A stretch of 13,304 nucleotides of DNA from contig USIG01000033.1 of assembly GCA_900554685.1 (NCBI GenBank), positions 1-13,304 on the forward strand. The letters run 5' to 3'. Numbering within the stretch: the stretch's first letter is position 1; each line of letters begins with the position of its first letter. A program made the translations under genes and the position numbers. Shown in pieces: positions 7,260-13,304 of this stretch. The notes under the pieces were generated by a model. It was not told the origin of the DNA, searched no databases, and was given only the letters and a program-made list of their open reading frames with translations. Source of the DNA: an uncultured Cryptobacterium sp. (GTDB lineage Bacteria > Actinomycetota > Coriobacteriia > Coriobacteriales > Eggerthellaceae).

Positions 7260-7448
7260 TTATGCGCGTTCGATCTTTCCAGCCTTCATGCACTTGGTGC
7301 AAACATTAGCACGCTTTACCTTACCGTTTACCTTGATGGTAACCTTCTGGATGTTAGGACGGAAGGTGCGGTTGCTTACACGATGAGAGTGGCTGATGCT
7401 ACGACCAGCGCTGGGTGCTTTACCGCAGATCTCGCAAACTTTGGACAT
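7260..7448 (-). CDS. rpmB: 50S ribosomal protein L28, zinc-ribbon (C+) form
   Basis: L28 is a small protein of the large ribosomal subunit. The 62-residue product has the family sequence SKVCEICGKAPSAGRSISH and FRPNIQKVTIKVNGKVKR, with two CxxC pairs (C5/C8 and C50/C53) that mark the zinc-binding form; a zinc-free paralogue is used by some bacteria under zinc limitation. The length is normal. It is the only confident complete gene on the minus strand, and it is transcribed divergently from asp23. A GGAG lies about ten bases before the ATG, a promoter is visible 70-100 bases upstream, and transcription should end at the perfect hairpin at 7181-7201, making this a single-gene unit. The leader contains a short ACGGT/ACCGT stem at 7482-7496. 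Confidence 0.97.
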   Translation of the reverse strand: MSKVCEICGKAPSAGRSISHSHRVSNRTFRPNIQKVTIKVNGKVKRANVCTKCMKAGKIERA

Positions 7449-7516
7449 TCTAAATCAACTCCATTTACTCTGATATTTGGTACGGTTAGATACCGTTGAT
7501 TTCCAAAAGCCCAAAT

Positions 7517-7545
7517 ACTATACCACAGCAATCTTTATCATCCAA
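7517..7545 (-). promoter_or_regulatory. Sigma-70-type promoter of rpmB
   Basis: On the minus strand TTGGAT (7540-7545) and TATAGT (7517-7522) are separated by exactly 17 bases. The -10 box lies about 70 bases before the rpmB start, giving a leader of roughly 60 bases. Spacing and placement make this the best promoter in the window. Confidence 0.7.
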
Positions 7546-7614
7546 GTTATTTCTTTGTGAGTTTTTCTTGAAAGTCTTTCAGAGCAAAGCAAAATACAGA
7601 AAAATAGTTAGCCG

Positions 7615-7640
7615 ATCGAAGTAATTGGTGTTGCTTCGAT
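7615..7640. repeat. Inverted repeat ATCGAAG-N12-CTTCGAT in the divergent region
   Basis: Seven perfectly paired bases (7615-7621 and 7634-7640) around a 12-base spacer, lying between the rpmB promoter and the putative asp23 -10 box. It could be an operator for a dimeric regulator or part of an RNA structure. No function is established by the sequence. Confidence 0.4.
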
Positions 7641-7681
7641 GCGCAAATGCTCTAAACGATCAAGGAGAGTGTAGTTTCCGC

Positions 7682-7687
7682 TATACT
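7682..7687 (+). promoter_or_regulatory. Possible -10 box for the asp23 operon
   Basis: TATACT matches five of six -10 consensus positions and lies 57 bases before the asp23 ATG. The bases where a -35 would sit (7659-7664, ATCAAG) do not match TTGACA, and there is no extended -10 TGn, so the call is weak. The divergent region is otherwise gene-free. Confidence 0.35.
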
Positions 7688-7710
7688 AATTACTTGGTCG
7701 TAAGTCAATT

Positions 7711-7726
7711 GATGGTAAATACCATC
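7711..7726 (+). promoter_or_regulatory. Palindrome in the asp23 5' leader
   Basis: GATGGTA-AA-TACCATC is a perfect 7+2+7 palindrome placed 17 bases before the asp23 ATG and just ahead of its ribosome site AAAGGA (7731-7736). It could be an operator half-site pair or a small leader hairpin affecting translation. Its role is inferred from position only. Confidence 0.4.
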
Positions 7727-7743
7727 TTTGAAAGGACAGTTAT

Positions 7744-8088
7744 ATGAGCAATGAAATTGCAGGCGACCTTGTCGTTTCTGAAGAAGTTATTGCTGATGTG
7801 GCGGGTCATGCTGCTACTCAGTGTTATGGCGTAGTTGGCATGGCAGCACCAAACGCAGTTGATGGTTTAGCAAAGCTTTTACCAAAATCTCGTTTGCGTC
7901 GTGGCATCGTGGTTTCAACGGATGAAGAGGGCACTTTAGTGAGCCTCTATGTCATTCTTGAGCACGGAGTAAATATTTCTACCGTTTCAGAAAATCTGGT
8001 AGAACAGGTTAGCTTCGCTTTGAAAGAATTTGTTCGCACACCTTTTAAGGGTGTAGAAGTTCATGTACAGGGGATTAAAGTTCGCTAA
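7744..8088 (+). CDS. Asp23/Gls24 family protein (YloU-like)
   Basis: Asp23/Gls24 proteins are small, abundant cytoplasmic proteins of Gram-positives; some are membrane-tethered and linked to envelope stress, but their biochemical role is unsettled. This 114-residue member has the family layout: LVVSEEVIADVAGHAA at the start, YGVVGMAA, a basic RLRRGIVVS, the beta-strand block LVSLYVILEHGVNI, and a closing VEVHVQGIKV. There is no TM segment or signal peptide. It begins seven bases after an AAAGGA site and is followed 114 bases later by fakA. The same pairing next to rpmB is the yloU-yloV arrangement of Bacillus, which supports the identity. A palindrome and possible -10 box lie upstream, so it is probably first in its operon. 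Confidence 0.92.
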   Translation: MSNEIAGDLVVSEEVIADVAGHAATQCYGVVGMAAPNAVDGLAKLLPKSRLRRGIVVSTDEEGTLVSLYVILEHGVNISTVSENLVEQVSFALKEFVRTPFKGVEVHVQGIKVR

Positions 8089-8202
8089 ACCATTTATCTT
8101 ACAGCGATTATAAGATTCGCTCAGCTGCTGGCATGTGGGGGAATATACGTGTTCCTTTACAAGGCTGTGCGATCAAGGTAATAGAGGAGCTAGTAAAAAC
8201 AA

Positions 8203-9831
8203 ATGAGCAACTATACGTCTAACGATATCGTTAATGCTATCGCTGCTGCAGCGAAAGCGTTAGCTGCTCGTAAAGAGGAAATTAATCGACTCAATGTATT
8301 TCCTGTTCCCGATGGCGATACAGGAACTAACATGTCGCTTACCCTTGCTATGGTTGTTGAAAACTTGGCAAAACTACCCATTGGTGCTACCGATGAAGAT
8401 CGTCGTCGTGCTATTACTTCTGGCGCTCTTATGGGTGCTCGTGGTAACTCGGGCGTAATTACTTCGCAGATTATGCGCGGTCTTTGTGAAGGTGTGGCAA
8501 ATCACACCAAGTTTGATCTTGTCGCTATTGATGATGCGTTTGATCGAGCGGTAGAGGTAGCCTTCAATGCGGTTCGTAAGCCTGTTGAAGGCACGATACT
8601 TACCGTATTGCGCGATACGGCATCGGCGGCTCATAAGGCCCGTAAAAAGAAAATGGAACTTGAAGAGGGTCTTCGTTTTATTGTGGGCGAATCCTATGCT
8701 TCTGTTCAGCGTACCCCCGATCTTTTGCCCGTTCTTAAAGAGAACGGGGTAGTTGATGCGGGTGGCTTTGGTCTTGCCATTTTCTTCGATTCATTCGTGT
8801 CAGCTCTCACAGGACGAAGCGATGTCCTTGGTGATGAACTAGCCTTTGCACGCACTGCCGCTCCTAAGGTCGAAATCGAACAGATTAACGACTGGGAGGG
8901 TTCTGCATATATGTATTGCAATGAATTCCTGGTCGATTCAGAGACGCTTGATCCCGAAGAGGCGCTCGATTTCTTGCATACCATGGGAGACTGTGAGCTC
9001 TGCGTTGGTTCTACTCCTAAATTTAAAGTCCACGTTCATTCAAATACTCCCGATAAGGTTTTGGCGTACTTCTTGGAACGCGGTCAGATTTCTGAAGTGT
9101 TTATCCACAACATGAAGCTGCAAAGCGAAGAGCGCAGTGCAAAGCTTGAACAGGAGCAGGCAGAAGAGGCAAAGCCTATTGGTTTTGTTGCTGTTGCGGC
9201 TGGTTCAGGAAATGCAGCAATTCTTGAAAGCTTGGGCGTAGATTACGTGGTGTCAGGCGGTCAAACCATGAATCCTTCAACGAAGGAACTGCTTGATGCG
9301 GTAAATTCCGTTAACGCTGATAAAGTTATTATTTTACCTAACAATAGCAATATCATTATGGCTGCTCAGTCCTGTTCTGATGTTTCGGAAAAGCCCTGTG
9401 CTGTAGTGCCAACAAAGAGTGTTCCTGAGGCGTTTTCTGCTCTGTTTGCCTTTGATGAGTTGGCATCACTTGAAGAAAACGTTGAAGCTATGACTGAAGC
9501 GCGTGAAGAGGTCAAAACAGGCGAGGTAACACGTGCTATCAAGGACTCTAAAGACGTACATGGCAACCCCATTCATGATGGCGATGTTATTGGTATTGCC
9601 GATGGGGAACTGGAGGTTGTTTCGGATTCGATTGAAGATGCAACCCTTCGTATTCTTAAGGTTCTCGAAGCAGAGGATGCGGATACTCTTACTATTCTTG
9701 CGGGCGAAGATTATAGCGATGAAGCCTTTGAAGCGCTTATTGGCCGCATTGAAGAAGCGTACGAAGATTTGGAGATCGATTCACATCGCGGTGAACAGCC
9801 TTTATATCCTATTATTCTTTCCGTTGAATAG
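8203..9831 (+). CDS. fakA: Fatty acid kinase FakA (DAK2/DhaL-domain protein, YloV)
   Basis: FakA phosphorylates fatty acids held by a separate FakB (DegV-family) protein, producing acyl-phosphate for phospholipid synthesis. The 542 residues are close to characterised FakA length. The N-terminal DhaL/DAK2 kinase domain (about 1-205) has LNVFPVPDGDTGTNMS with metal-binding D37 and D39, the loop ARGNSGVITSQIMRG (79-93) and VVDAGGFGLAIF. The middle domain (about 233-305) has YMYCNEFLV and KVHVHSNTP; C239, H277 and H279 may correspond to zinc ligands reported for staphylococcal FakA. The C-terminal domain (about 325-542) is the DegV-like part with SGGQTMNPST, used for FakB binding. AGGAG lies 13 bases before the ATG, rather far. 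No FakB gene is in the window, as is common. Older annotations as dihydroxyacetone kinase are unlikely because the three-domain layout differs. Confidence 0.93.
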   Translation: MSNYTSNDIVNAIAAAAKALAARKEEINRLNVFPVPDGDTGTNMSLTLAMVVENLAKLPIGATDEDRRRAITSGALMGARGNSGVITSQIMRGLCEGVANHTKFDLVAIDDAFDRAVEVAFNAVRKPVEGTILTVLRDTASAAHKARKKKMELEEGLRFIVGESYASVQRTPDLLPVLKENGVVDAGGFGLAIFFDSFVSALTGRSDVLGDELAFARTAAPKVEIEQINDWEGSAYMYCNEFLVDSETLDPEEALDFLHTMGDCELCVGSTPKFKVHVHSNTPDKVLAYFLERGQISEVFIHNMKLQSEERSAKLEQEQAEEAKPIGFVAVAAGSGNAAILESLGVDYVVSGGQTMNPSTKELLDAVNSVNADKVIILPNNSNIIMAAQSCSDVSEKPCAVVPTKSVPEAFSALFAFDELASLEENVEAMTEAREEVKTGEVTRAIKDSKDVHGNPIHDGDVIGIADGELEVVSDSIEDATLRILKVLEAEDADTLTILAGEDYSDEAFEALIGRIEEAYEDLEIDSHRGEQPLYPIILSVE

Positions 9832-9857
9832 GATCAAGAGGGCTTTTCTCTAACGCC

Positions 9858-12107
9858 TTGCGTATTCGAAAGGTTTTTAGGAAACGGGTGACAATTCCTG
9901 TGAAGGCTCAAGATCATCAACACCAGAAGGCGGATCAAGGTCATATCCTTGACCGCCTTCATGCTTCTTTGTCGCTTGATGCTCCTGTGAACACGGTAAA
10001 ACAGGTCAGTGATACACGCGCTCGGATTCTTTATCAATCTTTCGGGATAAAAACTATTCGCGATTTACTTGCGCTCTATCCTCATCGTTACGTTGATATG
10101 TCTTGTGTTGCTCTTGTGCAGCAAGCTGAAATTGGAAAGTCCTATACCATTTTCGGTACGCTCTACGAGATAAAACAAAAACGTCCGAAACCACGATTGA
10201 CTCTTGTGGAGTTATCGCTTCTCGATGAAAGCGGTCTTTTGATAGTGACGTGTTTTAATCAGCCTTGGTTGGTAGATAGTCTTCATAAAGGCGATCGAAT
10301 TTCAGTTTCAGGCAAGGTTGAATTTTCATACGGCTTTAAGCGTATGGTAAATCCTCTTATTGTTGTTCACGAAAAGGGTGAAGTAGAAACAGGGATAGTG
10401 CTTCCGATTCATCCTTCGGTAGCTAAAATTCCCCGAACCACTATGCGTCGTCTCATAAACAATGCGCTCTCTGTTGTTAGGGGACTCTACGATCCGCTTC
10501 CGCTTTCCTTGCGTATGCACTATCGGCTCTATTCTCGTTATCAGGCGCTACGGGGCGTTCATAACCCTGTTTCTCTTTCTGATGCCACCCAGGCACGCAG
10601 ACGTTTGCGCTATGAGGAATTGTTCTTTTTGGAGCTTGAACTTATCGATCAGGAGCAAAAACGTATAGCGGGAATCAGTCCTTTTCAGCACGAAATTCAA
10701 GGCTCCTATCAAAAGCGACTACGAGAAGTGCTCCCTTTTACGTTGACACAGGATCAAACTGAGGCGATAGCTGCTATTTCGAACAAAATGGCAGAAAACT
10801 ATCCGATGAATCATCTTCTTTTGGGTGATGTCGGGACCGGAAAAACGATGGTTGCAGCATTTGCCCTTGCAGCCTGCGCAGACTCTGGAACACAGGCGCT
10901 TATGATGGGTCCAACAGAAGTCTTAGTCCAACAATATGGCACAACATTGGGCCCCTTATTTGATCAGATTGGTATTTGCTGGGATGTTTTAACCGGCTCT
11001 ACTTCTGTTGCTAAGCGCAACGAGATAAGAGAAAAACTTTCATCGGGGCAACTGCAAGTCCTTTTTGGAACCCATGCACTTTTAGAAAAAGAGGTAGTTC
11101 CTGCACGGTGTTCGCTTATCTGTATAGATGAGCAACAGCGTTTTGGTGTTGAGCAACGACAAGCGCTTATCGATAAAGCTCCCGGTGCCGATATCTTATC
11201 TATGACCGCAACTCCTATTCCGCGCTCTCTTGCTTTGGCGCTTTATGGAGGCTTGTCGCTTTCGTATTTACATACCGCTCCAGCTCGGCAGGGAGGAAGA
11301 ACGACAACAGTATGCCATTTTTCTGAAGAAGGAATAGCATACGATGCACTGCGCGCAGCGCTTGAGCGAGGGGAACAGGCCTATGTTATTTGTCCTTTAA
11401 TTGGTTTGGATTTAAAGGATGAGCAAGATGATCAATCAGATTCTGGAGAGCAGGGACATTCATCAGCTTTTGAATATGCCACTATTGAGTGGGATTTAGA
11501 ACATGATGAAGTAAAAGACACTCTTTCTGCGGCAACACTTCATGCAAAAGTTTTGCAAGAACAGATTGTTCCTGGAGCACGCGTAGGACTTTTACATGGC
11601 AAGATGACTTCACAAGAAAAAGCGCAGGTTATGGATGATTTCAGAAATGGATCAATTCAGGTTCTTGTTTCCACTACCGTTGTGGAGGTAGGCGTTGATG
11701 TTCCCAATGCGACCGTAATGATTATCGAAGATGCCGATCGATTTGGTCTAGCTCAGCTCCATCAGCTTCGTGGACGTGTTGGTCGTGGGGATTTACCCGG
11801 ATCAGTCTTTTTAGTCTCACGTTCAAAAGCGCCGCAATCACTTGAACGACTTCGTATTATGGAGCGCGTTGATGATGGGTTTGCCTTATCGGAATATGAC
11901 CTTTCTCTGCGAAAGGAAGGTGATATTTTTGGAAATCGCCAACATGGTCGCTCTCGTTTGGCACTGGTTAATGTGATTCGTGATAAAGCAATTATTGAGG
12001 CGGCCTATCATGATGCTCGAATGTGCTATAACGGTACTAATTTGTCGCCCGAAGAGCACAAACTGGTCATGTATGAATTAAAAACAAGACAGAAAGCGAG
12101 AACTTAA
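9858..12107 (+). CDS. recG: ATP-dependent DNA helicase RecG
   Basis: RecG remodels stalled replication forks and branch-migrates Holliday junctions. Parts visible in the 749 residues: a lead helix region (about 40-80, LLALYPHRYVD), the wedge OB domain (about 90-170), Walker A LLGDVGTGKT (321-330), GPTEVLVQQ, DEQQRFGVEQR (424-434, where DEQH is usual), SMTATPIPRSLALALYGG, then lobe 2 with GLLHGKMTSQEKAQVMDDF, VSTTVVEVGVDVPNATVM and LHQLRGRVGRG. The tail YDLSLRKEGDIFGNRQHG replaces the common YDLELRGPGDLLGTRQSG. An acidic insert (about 516-556) sits in lobe 2. The start is uncertain: TTG 9858, GTG 9888 (behind AGGAA) and GTG 9900 are in frame, and TTG 9969 would begin the protein where RecG usually starts. 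A strong hairpin covers 9926-9960. The stop shares one base with rsmD. Confidence 0.92.
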   Translation: MRIRKVFRKRVTIPVKAQDHQHQKADQGHILDRLHASLSLDAPVNTVKQVSDTRARILYQSFGIKTIRDLLALYPHRYVDMSCVALVQQAEIGKSYTIFGTLYEIKQKRPKPRLTLVELSLLDESGLLIVTCFNQPWLVDSLHKGDRISVSGKVEFSYGFKRMVNPLIVVHEKGEVETGIVLPIHPSVAKIPRTTMRRLINNALSVVRGLYDPLPLSLRMHYRLYSRYQALRGVHNPVSLSDATQARRRLRYEELFFLELELIDQEQKRIAGISPFQHEIQGSYQKRLREVLPFTLTQDQTEAIAAISNKMAENYPMNHLLLGDVGTGKTMVAAFALAACADSGTQALMMGPTEVLVQQYGTTLGPLFDQIGICWDVLTGSTSVAKRNEIREKLSSGQLQVLFGTHALLEKEVVPARCSLICIDEQQRFGVEQRQALIDKAPGADILSMTATPIPRSLALALYGGLSLSYLHTAPARQGGRTTTVCHFSEEGIAYDALRAALERGEQAYVICPLIGLDLKDEQDDQSDSGEQGHSSAFEYATIEWDLEHDEVKDTLSAATLHAKVLQEQIVPGARVGLLHGKMTSQEKAQVMDDFRNGSIQVLVSTTVVEVGVDVPNATVMIIEDADRFGLAQLHQLRGRVGRGDLPGSVFLVSRSKAPQSLERLRIMERVDDGFALSEYDLSLRKEGDIFGNRQHGRSRLALVNVIRDKAIIEAAYHDARMCYNGTNLSPEEHKLVMYELKTRQKART
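9926..9960 (+). terminator. Strong hairpin at the 5' end of recG, terminator-like or regulatory
   Basis: GAAGGCGG (9926-9933) and TCAAGG (9935-9940) pair with CCTTGA (9947-9952) and CCGCCTTC (9953-9960), giving 14 bp with one bulged A and a six-base loop. The following bases (CATGCTTCTTT region) are only moderately U-rich. It sits about 95 bases after fakA ends and inside the open frame of recG, so it may be an attenuator between the two genes or a leader element if recG starts later. Confidence 0.5.
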
Positions 12108-12685
12108 TGAGGATCATAGCGGGGCAATATCGAGGCAGGCCGCTGAAAACTCTTAAGGGGTCAAATACGCGCCCAACAACTGACAGAGTCAGGGAGGCTC
12201 TTATGAGCTCGCTTTATAGCGCGCGTGGTGGCTTTGAGGGCGCTTGTGTACTTGATGCTTTTGCGGGCTCGGGCGCGCTTGGATTGGAATGCTTAAGTCG
12301 CGGTGCTTCGTTTTGTCTGTTTTGTGAACAAGATAGTCAAGCACAACGTATTATTTCTCAAAACATCGCAACTCTTAGGGTGGCTAAAGGAAGCTATCTT
12401 CTTCGCAAAGGGGATACTTTTTCATTGCCGCAGAGTACCACGCGTGTTTTTGATCTCTTGTTCTTTGATCCTCCCTATGCCTTTGAAGCGCAGCTGATTG
12501 CTGATCTTCTTTTGCAGCTCGATGATGCAGGATGTATCGCCGAAAACGCGCTTATCTGTTATGAGCACGCGAAAAAAGACACCTCTGCAGTTATTCAAGC
12601 GATGGATGCGCTAAAATACGTGCAGGTTTCTCATAAAAACTATGGAGATACATCTCTTATAACCCTTAGGAAGGAACGGAAATGA
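12107..12685 (+). CDS. rsmD: 16S rRNA (guanine-966 N2)-methyltransferase RsmD
   Basis: RsmD transfers a methyl group from S-adenosylmethionine to N2 of G966 (E. coli numbering) in 16S rRNA during 30S assembly. The 192 residues have the family opening MRIIAGQYRGRPLKT, the conserved RPTTDRVREAL (22-32), the SAM-binding motif LDAFAGSGALGLE (49-61), an acidic motif II end CEQD (73-76), and the catalytic FFDPPY (119-124) typical of N2-guanine and adenine methylases. The length is normal. The ATG shares one base with the recG stop, and its own stop overlaps the coaD start as ATGA, so all three should be on one message with coupled translation. rsmD next to coaD is a widespread bacterial pairing, which supports the call. 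Confidence 0.96.
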   Translation: MRIIAGQYRGRPLKTLKGSNTRPTTDRVREALMSSLYSARGGFEGACVLDAFAGSGALGLECLSRGASFCLFCEQDSQAQRIISQNIATLRVAKGSYLLRKGDTFSLPQSTTRVFDLLFFDPPYAFEAQLIADLLLQLDDAGCIAENALICYEHAKKDTSAVIQAMDALKYVQVSHKNYGDTSLITLRKERK

Positions 12686-13182
12686 AGAGAGCGGTTGTTC
12701 CGGGAACTTTTGATCCCATCACCGCAGGCCACGTAGATGTCATCAAGCGTGCTTCGCAGATTTTTGATGATGTGGTTGTAGCAGTAGCTCAGTCGGTAAA
12801 AAAGAATCCTATGTTTGACTTAGAAACACGGGTTAGCCTTGCAACGCAAGCAGTCGCTGATCTTCCCAACGTAAGTGTTATCAGCTTTGATGGGTTGCTG
12901 GTAGATTGCGTGCGAGAGCTTGATGCTCATGTCGTAGTAAAGGGCCTTCGTGCAATTACCGACTTTGAATATGAATTTCAGATGACGGCACTCAACTACG
13001 AATTGAGTCAAGACTTGGAGACCTTCTTTATTATGTCTCCTCCTAAGTTTATGTACCTGTCTTCTTCAATCATCCGTGAAATGGCTTCAATGGGTGGAAA
13101 CATCAAGGGCTTTGTTCCTCCTTGTGTTGAAGATGCCCTAAAAGAATATTTTGCTGATGCCTACAAAAAATCAGGAAAGTAA
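12682..13182 (+). CDS. coaD: Phosphopantetheine adenylyltransferase CoaD
   Basis: CoaD carries out the fourth step of coenzyme A synthesis, joining ATP and 4'-phosphopantetheine to give dephospho-CoA and pyrophosphate in the cytoplasm. The 166-residue protein has the nucleotidyltransferase motif GTFDPITAGHVDVIKRA with TxGH at 14-17, the substrate segment KKNPMFDLETR (40-50), KGLRAITDFEYE (87-98), and the ATP-binding YLSSSIIRE (125-133), a variant of the usual ISSTxVRE. The length matches bacterial CoaD. The ATG overlaps the rsmD stop by four bases and an AAGGA precedes it within rsmD. It is the last gene in the window; about 120 bases follow without a coding region. Confidence 0.97.
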   Translation: MKRAVVPGTFDPITAGHVDVIKRASQIFDDVVVAVAQSVKKNPMFDLETRVSLATQAVADLPNVSVISFDGLLVDCVRELDAHVVVKGLRAITDFEYEFQMTALNYELSQDLETFFIMSPPKFMYLSSSIIREMASMGGNIKGFVPPCVEDALKEYFADAYKKSGK

Positions 13183-13212
13183 AGACTTCTCTTCAAATTT
13201 ATGGAGACAAAA

Positions 13213-13252
13213 GAGACTATCGGCGCACATAAGGGCGCTTTCTGATAGACTC
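13213..13252 (+). repeat. Imperfect hairpin downstream of coaD
   Basis: GAGACTATC (13213-13221) pairs with GATAGACTC (13244-13252) with one A-A mismatch, and inside it GCGC (13223-13226) pairs with GCGC (13235-13238) across an unequal internal loop. No U-tract follows, so it is a poor intrinsic terminator; it may be a leader or spacer structure between coaD and the next gene. Confidence 0.35.
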
Positions 13253-13257
13253 TTAGG

Positions 13258-13285
13258 TTGTATGTTGGTGATTTTGCGTTAAGAT
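13258..13285 (+). promoter_or_regulatory. Weak promoter-like pair before the window edge
   Basis: TTGTAT (13258-13263) and TAAGAT (13280-13285) are 16 bases apart. The -10 matches five of six positions and the -35 only three. It would drive a plus-strand gene starting beyond the window; support is limited. Confidence 0.25.
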
Positions 13286-13304
13286 AACTAATCGCGCTTA
13301 TTTC

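Noticed and set aside
8203..9831. Dihydroxyacetone kinase from the DAK2/DhaL motif
   Set aside because: The protein has the three-domain FakA layout with the GGQTMNPST C-terminal domain and sits beside asp23, not with DhaK/DhaM.
13183..13304. Small gene or tRNA after coaD
   Set aside because: No frame of useful length with a ribosome site and no cloverleaf could be formed; only an imperfect hairpin and a weak promoter-like pair are visible.

Overview
The window reads as chromosome from a low-GC member of the Coriobacteriia (Actinomycetota), perhaps close to Atopobium/Lancefieldella or Cryptobacterium. I infer this from protein style and gene order without any database search. Almost everything is core housekeeping: ten complete, recognisable genes, one truncated gene and one unrecognised small gene, nearly all on the + strand. 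No CRISPR array, prophage, transposase, rRNA or tRNA is visible, and I found no convincing new multi-gene system.

Left block (about 220-2752): the C-terminal half of ftsE, ftsX and a membrane-anchored PDZ/S41 peptidase homologue. ftsE and ftsX overlap by 8 bases and the S41 gene follows 34 bases later, so this looks like one cell-division/envelope operon. Two things stand out. The first ~220 bases do not belong to ftsE: read on the - strand they encode part of an unrelated one-TM protein of clostridial style, so the 5' end is a foreign junction, most simply a chimeric contig end. The S41 protein has Gly where the family normally has its nucleophilic Ser, although the Lys and Gln partners are kept.

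Middle block (2821-7123): rnr (RNase R), an M42 metallo-aminopeptidase, smpB and an unrecognised coiled-coil/low-complexity gene. RNase R and SmpB both act with tmRNA in ribosome rescue and mRNA decay; ssrA itself is not in the window. A perfect 9-bp hairpin at 7181-7201 closes this block and also ends rpmB, which runs towards it from the other strand.

Right block (7260-13182): rpmB (ribosomal protein L28, - strand) diverges from asp23, fakA, recG, rsmD and coaD on the + strand. This resembles the Firmicute arrangement rpmB / yloU-yloV ... recG. recG, rsmD and coaD overlap by 1 and 4 bases and are probably translationally coupled. The divergent region (7449-7743) has a good rpmB promoter, a possible asp23 -10 box and two clean inverted repeats. 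A strong hairpin lies at the uncertain 5' end of recG. The last ~120 bases hold no gene, only an imperfect hairpin and a weak promoter-like pair for a gene beyond the window.
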